Assembly (NCBI RefSeq): GCF_009663465.1
Contig: NZ_QXHU01000004.1
Location: forward strand, 249,656 to 290,853
Length of the DNA: 41,198 nucleotides
DNA from: Riemerella anatipestifer
Lineage (GTDB): Bacteria; Bacteroidota; Bacteroidia; Flavobacteriales; Weeksellaceae
Reading direction: 5' to 3'
Below the pieces are notes generated by a model. That model saw only the letters and a list, made by a program, of their open reading frames with translations, was not told the DNA's origin and ran no database searches. Of this stretch, positions 25,426-32,617 are shown one piece after another. Positions within the stretch are counted from its first letter, which is position 1. Each line of letters begins with the position of its first letter. Position numbers and translations under genes: made by a program.

Positions 25426-25980
25426 GTGAAAGTGGAGAAGATTATACTGGGTATAGACCCTGGTACTAGTGTAATGGGTTTTGGTATTATTTCTGTGTTA
25501 AATCAGAAGATGGAATTGGTTTCCATTAACGAGTTGATTTTAAAAAAATACCCTAACCACGAAACTAAATTGAAGTATATTTTTGAGAGAACTCTATCGC
25601 TTATAGACGAGTTTCATCCAGACGAAGTGGCACTAGAAGCTCCTTTCTACGGGAAAAATGTGCAGAGTATGCTGAAGTTGGGGCGGGCACAAGGGGTGGC
25701 TATGGCGGCAAGTCTATATAGAGATATTCCTATTACTGAGTATTCTCCCAAAAAAATAAAAATGGCGATTACAGGCAATGGTAACGCAAGCAAAGAACAA
25801 GTGGCAGGAATGTTGCAAAATTTACTTAAACTTAAGGAGTTTCCTACCAAATATTTAGATGCGTCTGATGGACTAGCAGTGGCGGTTTGTCATCATTTTA
25901 ATTCAGGCAAATTGGCAACGAGTAAAAATTATTCAGGGTGGGAGAGTTTTATAAAACAAAATCCAGATAGGGTAAAATAG
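25426..25980 (+). CDS. ruvC: Holliday junction resolvase RuvC
   Basis: Dimeric endonuclease that cuts Holliday junctions symmetrically after RuvAB branch migration. Catalytic acids are all seen: D11 in GIDPGTS, E70 in VALEAPFYGKN, D144 and D147 in LDASDGLAVAVCHH, corresponding to D7, E66, D138 and D141 of E. coli. Length 184 is normal. The start codon is GTG (25426). It is closely followed by the truncated hemoglobin gene (10 bases), itself two bases from dprA, so the three share a transcript. Confidence 0.95.
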   Translation: MKVEKIILGIDPGTSVMGFGIISVLNQKMELVSINELILKKYPNHETKLKYIFERTLSLIDEFHPDEVALEAPFYGKNVQSMLKLGRAQGVAMAASLYRDIPITEYSPKKIKMAITGNGNASKEQVAGMLQNLLKLKEFPTKYLDASDGLAVAVCHHFNSGKLATSKNYSGWESFIKQNPDRVK

Positions 25981-25990
25981 ATTATCTTTT

Positions 25991-26368
25991 ATGAAAACAC
26001 TAGAAAATCGTCAGGATATAGAAGTATTGGTCAATCGTTTTTATGATAAGGTTGAGAAAGACGCTACCATAGGCTTTTTCTTTAACGAGGTTGCAAAAGT
26101 AAACTGGAACGAGCATTTGCCAAAAATGTATGCCTTTTGGGAGACACTATTGTTTAGCAAAGTATCCTATAAAGGAAATCCAATGGGTGCCCACTTTCCC
26201 ATCAATGATTTGGTTCCTATGGAAAAACATCACTTTGAACATTGGTTAAAACTTTGGACAGAAACTATTGATGAACTCTACGAAGGTTCTATGGCAGAAA
26301 CAGCCAAATACAAAGCGGCTAATATTGCCAATTTAATGGCTTACAAGATGGAAATGGCAAGGCGATAG
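25991..26368 (+). CDS. group III truncated hemoglobin
   Basis: Small heme protein of the 2-on-2 globin fold. Seen: FYDKVEKDATIGFFF near the N-terminus, WNEHLPKMYAFWETLLF (helices B-E), and KHHFEHWLKLW, with H81 as the likely proximal heme ligand followed by the group III FxxWL pattern. 125 residues is typical. Proposed roles in the family are oxygen, NO or peroxide handling; the exact one is not known here. It sits between two DNA-repair or recombination genes, ruvC and dprA, with gaps of 10 and 2 bases. Confidence 0.9.
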   Translation: MKTLENRQDIEVLVNRFYDKVEKDATIGFFFNEVAKVNWNEHLPKMYAFWETLLFSKVSYKGNPMGAHFPINDLVPMEKHHFEHWLKLWTETIDELYEGSMAETAKYKAANIANLMAYKMEMARR

Positions 26369-26370
26369 TT

Positions 26371-27474
26371 ATGGTAAATGCAGAAGAAATTTTATATTCT
26401 ATTGCTTTACGGCGAAGTCCATTGGTGGGAGATGTTACATTTGCAAATTTAGTGGGCGAAGTTGGTTCTGCTAAGGAGGTTTGGAGTTTGTCTCAATCGG
26501 AACTAAGAAAAATATCGGGGATAGGTAAACAAATAGCCTCAAGTATTGGAGATAAGAATCTTTTAAAACTTGCCGAAAAGGAAATTGAGTTCTGCATTAA
26601 AAATGAGATAAAAATCCACTTACGACATCTTAATCAGCTTCCTCGTCTTTTAGGTGAATGTTATGATGCTCCTGCTATTCTTTTTCAAAAAGGAGATTAT
26701 GACGATACCGCTAATAATATTAGTATCGTTGGGACGAGAAATGCTACTGCTTACGGTAAGTCGTTTTTGGAGGATTTAATTGTTCAGTTTAAAGATAAAA
26801 ATATTCAAGTCATTAGTGGTTTAGCTTTAGGTACAGACGGAATAGCTCATCAAGAGGCTTTAAAAAACAATATAAAAACTTCAGCGGTTTTAGCACACGG
26901 TTTACACATTGTTTATCCTTCTAAACATAAAATTCTTGCCGAAGAAATATTAAGAGATGGGGGAGCTTTGTTTTCTGAATTCTGCTCTGATGAAAAGCCA
27001 GATAGAGAACATTTTTTGCAAAGAAATCGTATTGTGGCAGGGCTTTCGGCTAATACGATTGTGGTAGAGTCTGCTTATGCAGGAGGCTCTATTAGCACGG
27101 CGAGTTTTGCTAATCAGTATAATAGAGAAGTGTATGCTCTTGCGGGGCGTCTTACTGATAAGTATAGCCAAGGCTGCAATCATCTTATTTTTCAAAATAA
27201 AGCTAAAATCATATCTTCTATTAAAGGTTTGCTAAAAGACCTAGATTTGGATAATACTTCTAAAGTTTTGGAGTTTTTTCCTTTAGTTGATGTTGCTTTA
27301 ACTCCTGTTCAAAAACCTATTTATGATGCTATTAAAGGAGGTAATGATATTTCTTTAGATGACTTGTCAGAAAAATTAAATCAACCCATTTCTAAAGTGT
27401 TTCCAGTTTTGTTAGAATTAGAATTATTGGGGTTGATAAGAGCAAATTCTGGGAGGAAATATTCTGTCATTTAG
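26371..27474 (+). CDS. dprA: DNA-processing protein DprA
   Basis: Binds incoming single-stranded DNA during natural transformation and loads RecA. An N-terminal SAM-like helical part contains the HhH-type LRKISGIGKQIASSIG (45-60). The Rossmann core carries SIVGTRNATAYGK (118-130), SGLALGTDGIAHQEAL (149-164), RNRIVAGLS (218-226) and ESAYAGGSISTA. The C-terminal winged-helix (about 305-367) is the DML1-like domain. Length 367 is normal. Two bases after the hemoglobin stop. comF, another transformation gene, lies at 30629. Confidence 0.95.
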   Translation: MVNAEEILYSIALRRSPLVGDVTFANLVGEVGSAKEVWSLSQSELRKISGIGKQIASSIGDKNLLKLAEKEIEFCIKNEIKIHLRHLNQLPRLLGECYDAPAILFQKGDYDDTANNISIVGTRNATAYGKSFLEDLIVQFKDKNIQVISGLALGTDGIAHQEALKNNIKTSAVLAHGLHIVYPSKHKILAEEILRDGGALFSEFCSDEKPDREHFLQRNRIVAGLSANTIVVESAYAGGSISTASFANQYNREVYALAGRLTDKYSQGCNHLIFQNKAKIISSIKGLLKDLDLDNTSKVLEFFPLVDVALTPVQKPIYDAIKGGNDISLDDLSEKLNQPISKVFPVLLELELLGLIRANSGRKYSVI

Positions 27475-27494
27475 TTGAAAAATTACTTTTTTAA

Positions 27495-27558
27495 AATTGA
27501 TATTTTGGGCATAATCGTGTCGTTTTTTTAATTAAAATTGATTTTAATTGATATTTTG
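27495..27558. repeat. direct repeat and palindrome upstream of the gdhA promoter
   Basis: AATTGATATTTTG occurs at 27495-27507 and again at 27546-27558, 51 bases apart. Between them AATTAAAA (27530-27537) and TTTTAATT (27542-27549) form a palindrome with a four-base centre. All lie 50-110 bases before the gdhA -33 element, and could be regulator sites or part of the dprA 3' end. Confidence 0.6.
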
Positions 27559-27607
27559 ATGCTAATGTCTTTGGTTTATGTAGGTTTTAATAAAAATAAA
27601 AATCGGA

Positions 27608-27638
27608 TTTGTGTAATATCAAAAAAAAGTTATCTTTG
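27608..27638 (+). promoter_or_regulatory. gdhA promoter, TTTG-N19-TATCTTTG
   Basis: TTTG at 27608-27611, 19-base spacer, TATCTTTG at 27631-27638. Near-perfect Bacteroidetes promoter. It puts the start of transcription at about 27645, which rules out a longer coding frame from 27538. Confidence 0.8.
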
Positions 27639-27657
27639 TTGGCATCAATTAAACGCT

Positions 27658-29016
27658 ATGGAACAATATAATGTAGAACAAAAAATTCAAGAATTTATAG
27701 CAAATGTAGAGGCTAAAAATCCTAATGAGCCAGAATTTTTACAAGCTGTGAAAGAGGTGGCTGTTACTGTAATCCCATTCATCGCTACCAAAGAAGAATA
27801 TAGAGGTAAAAAACTTCTGGAAAGAATGGTAGAGCCAGAAAGGACAATTATCTTTAGAGTTCCTTGGGTAGATGACAAAGGAGAAATACAGGTAAATAGA
27901 GGGTTTAGGATTCAAATGAATTCTGCTATCGGACCTTATAAAGGAGGAATTAGATTTCACCCAACGGTAAATCTTTCAGTACTTAAATTTTTAGCGTTTG
28001 AACAAGTGTTCAAAAACTCTTTAACCACACTTCCTATGGGTGGAGGTAAAGGAGGTTCTGATTTTGACCCGCAAGGGAAGTCGGATATGGAAATTATGAG
28101 ATTCTGCCAAGCATTTATGACAGAGCTTTGTAAACATATTGGGCCTCAAACCGATGTTCCTGCGGGAGATATAGGTGTGGGAGCTCGTGAGATAGGTTAC
28201 CTTTTCGGTCAATATAAAAAGATAAGAAACGAATTTACAGGAGTACTTACTGGTAAAGGATTAGCTTATGGTGGTTCTTTAATTCGTCCAGAGGCTACAG
28301 GGTATGGAGTGGTTTACTTTGCAGAGCAAATGCTAAGAACGATAGGTGAGGAAGTTAAAGGTAAAACATTTACGGTTTCAGGATTTGGAAATGTGGCTTG
28401 GGGAGTAATTAAGAAAATTGACCAACTAGGAGGTAAGGCGGTTACTATTTCTGGTCCAGATGGATATGTTTATGATAAAGACGGTATCACTGGTGAAAAA
28501 ATAGATTTCTTACTAGAACTTAGAGCGAGCGGAAACAACCGTGCAGAGGATTATGTTAAAAAATATCCAGAGGCGGAGTTCCACGCAGGTAAGCGTCCTT
28601 GGGAGGTGAAATGCGATGTGGCTATTCCTTCTGCTACTCAGAACGAGTTAGATTTGGAAGATGCTAAAAAATTAGTAGAAAATGGTTGTATTTGTGTTAC
28701 TGAAGCAGCTAATATGCCTTCTACATTAGATGCGATTAATCACTTTATAGATAATAAAGTTCTTTTCTCTCCAGGTAAAGCGTCTAACGCTGGTGGTGTG
28801 GCTACTTCTGGATTAGAGATGACTCAAAACTCTATCCGTCTTAATTGGACTTCTGAAGAAGTAGACGCTAGATTAAAAGAAATTATGATAGGTATACATA
28901 AAGTATGTAGAGATTACGGAAAAGAGGAAAATGGTTATGTAAACTATGTGAAAGGAGCAAACATCGCTGGGTTTGTTAAAGTAGCAGAAGCTATGTTAGC
29001 ACAAGGTGTTGTTTAA
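27658..29016 (+). CDS. gdhA: NADP-type glutamate dehydrogenase
   Basis: Hexameric enzyme interconverting 2-oxoglutarate plus ammonia and glutamate. From the ATG at 27658 it is 452 residues, the classical size; an in-frame start at 27538 would lie upstream of the promoter. Seen: substrate-binding PMGGGKGGSDFDP at 126-138 (K131), PAGDIGVGAREIGYLFGQY with catalytic D171, and the Rossmann motif GFGNVAWG at 242-249. NADP preference is inferred from the family (about 450 residues, hexameric), not proven. Strong own promoter and terminator: a single-gene unit. Confidence 0.95.
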   Translation: MEQYNVEQKIQEFIANVEAKNPNEPEFLQAVKEVAVTVIPFIATKEEYRGKKLLERMVEPERTIIFRVPWVDDKGEIQVNRGFRIQMNSAIGPYKGGIRFHPTVNLSVLKFLAFEQVFKNSLTTLPMGGGKGGSDFDPQGKSDMEIMRFCQAFMTELCKHIGPQTDVPAGDIGVGAREIGYLFGQYKKIRNEFTGVLTGKGLAYGGSLIRPEATGYGVVYFAEQMLRTIGEEVKGKTFTVSGFGNVAWGVIKKIDQLGGKAVTISGPDGYVYDKDGITGEKIDFLLELRASGNNRAEDYVKKYPEAEFHAGKRPWEVKCDVAIPSATQNELDLEDAKKLVENGCICVTEAANMPSTLDAINHFIDNKVLFSPGKASNAGGVATSGLEMTQNSIRLNWTSEEVDARLKEIMIGIHKVCRDYGKEENGYVNYVKGANIAGFVKVAEAMLAQGVV

Positions 29017-29069
29017 TACAATAAACCTTCTCGTGGGGTAATACGAGTAAAAAGTAAAATGAAAGAAAG

Positions 29070-29100
29070 AAGTTCCTCTATTTAAAATGAGGAACTTTTT
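29070..29100 (+). terminator. gdhA terminator
   Basis: 9-bp stem (29070-29078 with 29089-29097), 10-base loop, T run to 29100. Confidence 0.8.
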
Positions 29101-29147
29101 GTTTTCTTTATGAGTAAATCAGCTACGAATAAATTTATAATAATATA

Positions 29148-29798
29148 ATGAGTACACTTATTGACAATGCAAAGGAATTTGTAAAAAATAAATTAGAAGG
29201 AGCAGAGGCTGGACACGATTGGTTTCATATAGAAAGAGTTTGGAAACTTTCCCAAAAAATTTTAAGTACCGAAAAAGAGGCGAATGAAGAGGTAGTAAAT
29301 CTTGCGGCTTTGTTGCATGATATAGCTGACCCTAAATTCTACAATGGAGACGAAACTTTAGCGCTGCAAATATCAAGAGATTTTTTAACTAAGGAAGGTG
29401 TTTCGGAAGAAATCATTGATGAAGTTTTATTTATTATCAAACATCTTTCCTTTAAAAATAAAGAAAATCAGCCGAAAGAATTACCTATAGAGTTTAAAAT
29501 TGTGCAAGATGCAGATAGGCTAGATGCTATCGGAGCGATAGGTGTGGCAAGAGCGTTCAATTTTGGAGGGTATAAAAATAACCTAATGTACAACCCTGAG
29601 TTATTACCTGAAAAAATCTTTGATAAGGAGAAATATAAAAAATCGGAAGGAACTACAATTAACCATTTTTATGAAAAATTATTACTTCTAAAAGATTTAA
29701 TGCAAACTGCTGAAGGCAAAAGGATTGCAGAAAAAAGACATCAGTTTATGCTAAACTTTTTAGAAACTTTCTATCGCGAGTGGAATTTATTGGAATAA
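29148..29798 (+). CDS. HD domain phosphohydrolase
   Basis: Metal-dependent phosphohydrolase of the HD superfamily, YedJ-like. Metal ligands: H27 in HDWFHIERV, H57 and D58 in LLHDIAD, and D123 in QDADRLDAIGAIGVAR. 216 residues. The DADRLDAIGAIG block is typical of the small cytoplasmic HD hydrolases acting on nucleotides, but the substrate is unknown. A near-match to a -7 box (TAAATTTA) lies upstream. Followed by an independent membrane protein gene with its own promoter. Confidence 0.88.
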   Translation: MSTLIDNAKEFVKNKLEGAEAGHDWFHIERVWKLSQKILSTEKEANEEVVNLAALLHDIADPKFYNGDETLALQISRDFLTKEGVSEEIIDEVLFIIKHLSFKNKENQPKELPIEFKIVQDADRLDAIGAIGVARAFNFGGYKNNLMYNPELLPEKIFDKEKYKKSEGTTINHFYEKLLLLKDLMQTAEGKRIAEKRHQFMLNFLETFYREWNLLE

Positions 29799-29817
29799 TT
29801 AAGAATTCATATATTTG
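29790..29817 (+). promoter_or_regulatory. promoter TTG-N17-TATATTTG
   Basis: TTG at 29790-29792, TATATTTG at 29810-29817, starting inside the end of the HD hydrolase gene. Drives the following membrane protein. Confidence 0.6.
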
Positions 29818-29849
29818 TCCGTTAAAGATTTTTATTAAATGTTTGGTTG

Positions 29850-30419
29850 ATGGAAACACTGTCGTTTGTTCTTTTTATACTGTTGTTGATTTCTTTGGTG
29901 AGGATAAATAGGTTAAAGATATATCGAAAAATAATTACTGTTGTAGGAGTACTTTTTTTTGGATACTGGATTTTTAATAAAATTTATCCTAATCCTGTTG
30001 GAGGAAGTATTGCTATTCAGTTGGTTAATAAACATCCACAAACACTAGATTTCTATAGTTTGGAAGTTTTGGATAAGGGGTATAATATTGCGCATTTAGA
30101 AGATATTCGTTCTGAGCATTATCGTGTGTGCCATTTGGGAATGAAGGATACAGATGAATTTTGGTTGGTTGCGTTTTCTGGAAAAAAAATGGTTTATTTT
30201 ACACAACATATAGTGGGAAATAAAAATGAAGACCTTTATATCGAAGCTAATAATTACCTTAACCAAAGCGCTAAACTTTCCAATATTGCAGAAAAACAAA
30301 TCAGGCTTTATAAGAGAGAAGGGCTAAGAGATGCAGTTTGGGTTACTTTTTGTTTTTTAATATTATTCATAAATATTGTGTCTTTAATAAAGAAAAAAAT
30401 AGAAAAAATTTTTAGATAA
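29850..30419 (+). CDS. unrecognised membrane protein
   Basis: 189 residues from the ATG at 29850; a TTG three bases upstream is in frame but less likely. Two hydrophobic helices near the N-terminus (about 2-17 and 26-43), a soluble part (45-150) with the block YSLEVLDKGYNIAHLEDIRSEHY..., and a C-terminal helix (about 163-178) followed by a basic tail. This suggests a small inner-membrane protein with a soluble domain between the helices. No family recognised. It lies between the HD hydrolase and tRNA-Cys. Confidence 0.65.
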   Translation: METLSFVLFILLLISLVRINRLKIYRKIITVVGVLFFGYWIFNKIYPNPVGGSIAIQLVNKHPQTLDFYSLEVLDKGYNIAHLEDIRSEHYRVCHLGMKDTDEFWLVAFSGKKMVYFTQHIVGNKNEDLYIEANNYLNQSAKLSNIAEKQIRLYKREGLRDAVWVTFCFLILFINIVSLIKKKIEKIFR

Positions 30420-30424
30420 ATTTC

Positions 30425-30453
30425 TTGGTTATATAAAAAAATACCTATATTTG
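30425..30453 (+). promoter_or_regulatory. tRNA-Cys promoter, TTG-N18-TATATTTG
   Basis: TTG at 30425-30427, TATATTTG at 30446-30453, 15 bases before the tRNA. Confidence 0.7.
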
Positions 30454-30468
30454 CACACCATAAAAAAT

Positions 30469-30539
30469 GGTTCCGTGGCCGAGCGGCTAGGCAGAGGTCT
30501 GCAAAACCTTGTACAGCGGTTCGAATCCGCTCGGAACCT
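30469..30539 (+). tRNA. tRNA-Cys (GCA)
   Basis: Full cloverleaf: 7-bp acceptor stem (30469-30475 with 30532-30538), D stem GCC/GGC (30478-30480 with 30490-30492), anticodon stem with one G-U pair around GCA at 30501-30503, 4-base variable loop, T stem AGCGG/CCGCT with loop TTCGAAT. Discriminator U at 30539, as expected for tRNA-Cys. CCA is not encoded. Confidence 0.96.
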
Positions 30540-30546
30540 CTGAGTG

Positions 30547-30578
30547 AAATCTCATAGCATTGCTATGAGATTTTTTTT
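30547..30578 (+). terminator. tRNA-Cys terminator
   Basis: 11-bp perfect stem (30547-30557 with 30563-30573), 5-base loop, T run 30571-30578. Confidence 0.85.
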
Positions 30579-30579
30579 G

Positions 30580-30609
30580 TTGAGTATATTTAGGTAAGTA
30601 TTATATTTG
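30580..30609 (+). promoter_or_regulatory. comF promoter, TTG-N19-TATATTTG
   Basis: TTG at 30580-30582, TATATTTG at 30602-30609; transcript starts about 15 bases before the comF ATG. Confidence 0.7.
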
Positions 30610-30628
30610 TGGTATTAAGCTAGGAACT

Positions 30629-31282
30629 ATGTTTTTAGATTTTTTTCTACCAAATAGATGCCTAAAGTGTAATCTTATTATTCCTTCTGAGGAAATCGTG
30701 TGCTGGGCTTGTAAATCTCATATCAATTTTACGTACAATGATTTTGGAGGGAAAGGGAGTTTTTATCAAAAAGTTATTCTTAAATTTCCAGTAAATAAGG
30801 CTTTTAGTTTGATGAAATATGAGAAAAAAGAGCTTTCTCAAGATATTATACATTCCTTAAAATATCATTCTATGGAGCGAGTGGGTAAGGTGTTAGCCCA
30901 TTGGGTTTCTGAAAATATAGATTTGTCTTATCAAGGGATAGATATATTAACCAGCATACCGCTTCATTCTAAAAAGCAAAGAGAAAGAGGTTACAATCAG
31001 TTGCATTTGTTTACAAAGACGCTATCTCAGCTACAGGGGATATTTTATTCTCACCATCTTCTTAAGAGAAACTTCTATTCTAAGCCTCAGGCTCTAAAAC
31101 AAAAGTTGGATAGGGAGAAAATACAAAATATGTTTTCTGTAGATGAGAAAGTAGAAGGTAAACATATCTTGCTTATAGATGATGTATATACCACAGGAAA
31201 CACAATGAGTAAAGCAGTTTGGGAGCTACTAAAAGGAAGGGATAATCAGATAAGTATTTTGGTTTTAGGTTTAGATGATTAG
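30629..31282 (+). CDS. comF: ComF family phosphoribosyltransferase-like protein
   Basis: Protein of the ComF/GntX family, needed for DNA uptake in naturally transformable species. N-terminal zinc finger with C11, C14, C25 and C28; RERGYNQL at 118-125; PRPP-binding loop LIDDVYTTGNT at 182-192. 217 residues. Cytoplasmic. Its biochemical activity is not settled in the family. Single-gene unit with its own promoter; together with dprA it suggests DNA uptake ability. Confidence 0.9.
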   Translation: MFLDFFLPNRCLKCNLIIPSEEIVCWACKSHINFTYNDFGGKGSFYQKVILKFPVNKAFSLMKYEKKELSQDIIHSLKYHSMERVGKVLAHWVSENIDLSYQGIDILTSIPLHSKKQRERGYNQLHLFTKTLSQLQGIFYSHHLLKRNFYSKPQALKQKLDREKIQNMFSVDEKVEGKHILLIDDVYTTGNTMSKAVWELLKGRDNQISILVLGLDD

Positions 31283-31592
31283 AGAGCGTTTAGTTTTAAT
31301 TATTTTGTTAATAAAGGTTTTGTTTAAGATGTTTAATTTTGACAGTCTTATTACTCATTTTATCCTCATCTATAGGAGTATAAGGGATTGTGGAAAACTT
31401 ATATGATTAGAATCCAAAAGATTAAATAATCTATCCATATTTCGTTTCATTTTTAGGCTTTCATTTTCTATTTTTGTAGAAAGGACTTTGTTAAGTCTTT
31501 GTGTAATCAATATATTGATTTTTAGATTGTTATATAATTCTATTCTTTGTTAGAAATAACTAAGAGTTAAAAAAACTGAATAAACAATTATT
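31283..31592. other. 310-base region upstream of nrdB
   Basis: No gene seen. A TATTTTTG match on the plus strand lies at 31469-31476 and is bracketed by a 6-bp inverted repeat (31465-31470 with 31477-31482), which could be an operator over a promoter. A near-match with a three-base spacer (TA-TTC-TTTG) lies at about 31544. No recognisable NrdR box pair was found by eye. Confidence 0.5.
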
Positions 31593-32567
31593 ATGGGGAT
31601 TTTTGAGAAAAGAATAAACTACAAACCTTTTGAGTATCCAGAAGTAATGCAGTATATAGAGGCGATTAATAAGTCTTTTTGGGTACATTCAGAGGTAGAT
31701 TTTACGGCGGATATACAAGACTTTCATTCGCAGCTAGAGCCTCATGAGAAAAATGCAGTTAAGAATGCTTTGTTAGCAATTGCTCAGATTGAGGTGTCTG
31801 TAAAGACCTTTTGGGGTAATCTTTATAATCATCTCCCTAAGCCTGAGTTTAACGGATTAGGAGCAACCTTTGCGGAGTGTGAATTTAGACATTCTGAAGC
31901 GTATTCAAGGCTGCTTGAAGTTTTAGGATATAATAATGAGTTTCTTAATGTAATCGAAAATCCTGCTATTAGAAAAAGGATAGATTTTCTGACCGATGTG
32001 TTGAGGAACTCAAATTCTTCAACGCCTAAAGAATATGTATCTTCTTTGTTGTTATTCAGTATTTTAATAGAAAATGTATCATTGTTCTCTCAATTCGCCA
32101 TTATTCTCTCCTTTACGAGGTTTAAGGGGTATATGAAAAATGTGTCCAACATTATTGCGTGGACTTCTGTAGATGAGCAAATTCATGCCAATGCGGGGAT
32201 TTATATCATCAACAAAATAAGAGAAGAACAGCCTGAGCTTCTTCAAGAGGAAGATATAGAGGCTATTTATAATATTGTTAGAACTTCGGTGGAACTAGAG
32301 TCAGAAATATTAGATTGGATTTTTGAGATGGGAGATTTAGACCATTTATCAAAAAAACAACTTTTAAGTTTTATGAAATATCGTATAGACGATAGTTTGA
32401 AAAGAATTGGTATGGCTTCTATGTTTAATATTACAGAGGAAGAGTATAAGCCAATGGTATGGTTTGAGGAAGAGGTTTTTGCTAATTCGTTAGACGATTT
32501 CTTTGCCAAAAGACCTGTGGACTATACAAAACACGATAAGAGTATTACCGCTAATGACTTGTTTTAG
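31593..32567 (+). CDS. nrdB: class I ribonucleotide reductase beta subunit, class I-d-like
   Basis: Ferritin-like radical-generating subunit that starts ribonucleotide reduction in NrdA. Metal ligands: E67 (QIEVSVKTFW), E97 and H100 (ECEFRH), E160 (ILIENV), E195 and H198 (DEQIH). The first ligand is Glu where class Ia has Asp, and Y104 stands at the radical-tyrosine position. E67/E97/H100/Y104 agree with my memory of the superoxide-activated dimanganese class I-d enzyme of Flavobacterium johnsoniae, so a Mn cofactor is likely but not shown. 324 residues, no N-terminal ATP cone. nrdA follows after 50 bases. Confidence 0.93.
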   Translation: MGIFEKRINYKPFEYPEVMQYIEAINKSFWVHSEVDFTADIQDFHSQLEPHEKNAVKNALLAIAQIEVSVKTFWGNLYNHLPKPEFNGLGATFAECEFRHSEAYSRLLEVLGYNNEFLNVIENPAIRKRIDFLTDVLRNSNSSTPKEYVSSLLLFSILIENVSLFSQFAIILSFTRFKGYMKNVSNIIAWTSVDEQIHANAGIYIINKIREEQPELLQEEDIEAIYNIVRTSVELESEILDWIFEMGDLDHLSKKQLLSFMKYRIDDSLKRIGMASMFNITEEEYKPMVWFEEEVFANSLDDFFAKRPVDYTKHDKSITANDLF

Positions 32568-32617
32568 AAAAGTTTTTATAATCTAAAACAAAATAAAATA
32601 TAAACAAGAAAAACAAA

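Noticed and set aside
27538-27657. 40-residue N-terminal extension of gdhA
   Set aside because: It starts upstream of a near-perfect promoter and has no similarity to glutamate dehydrogenases.
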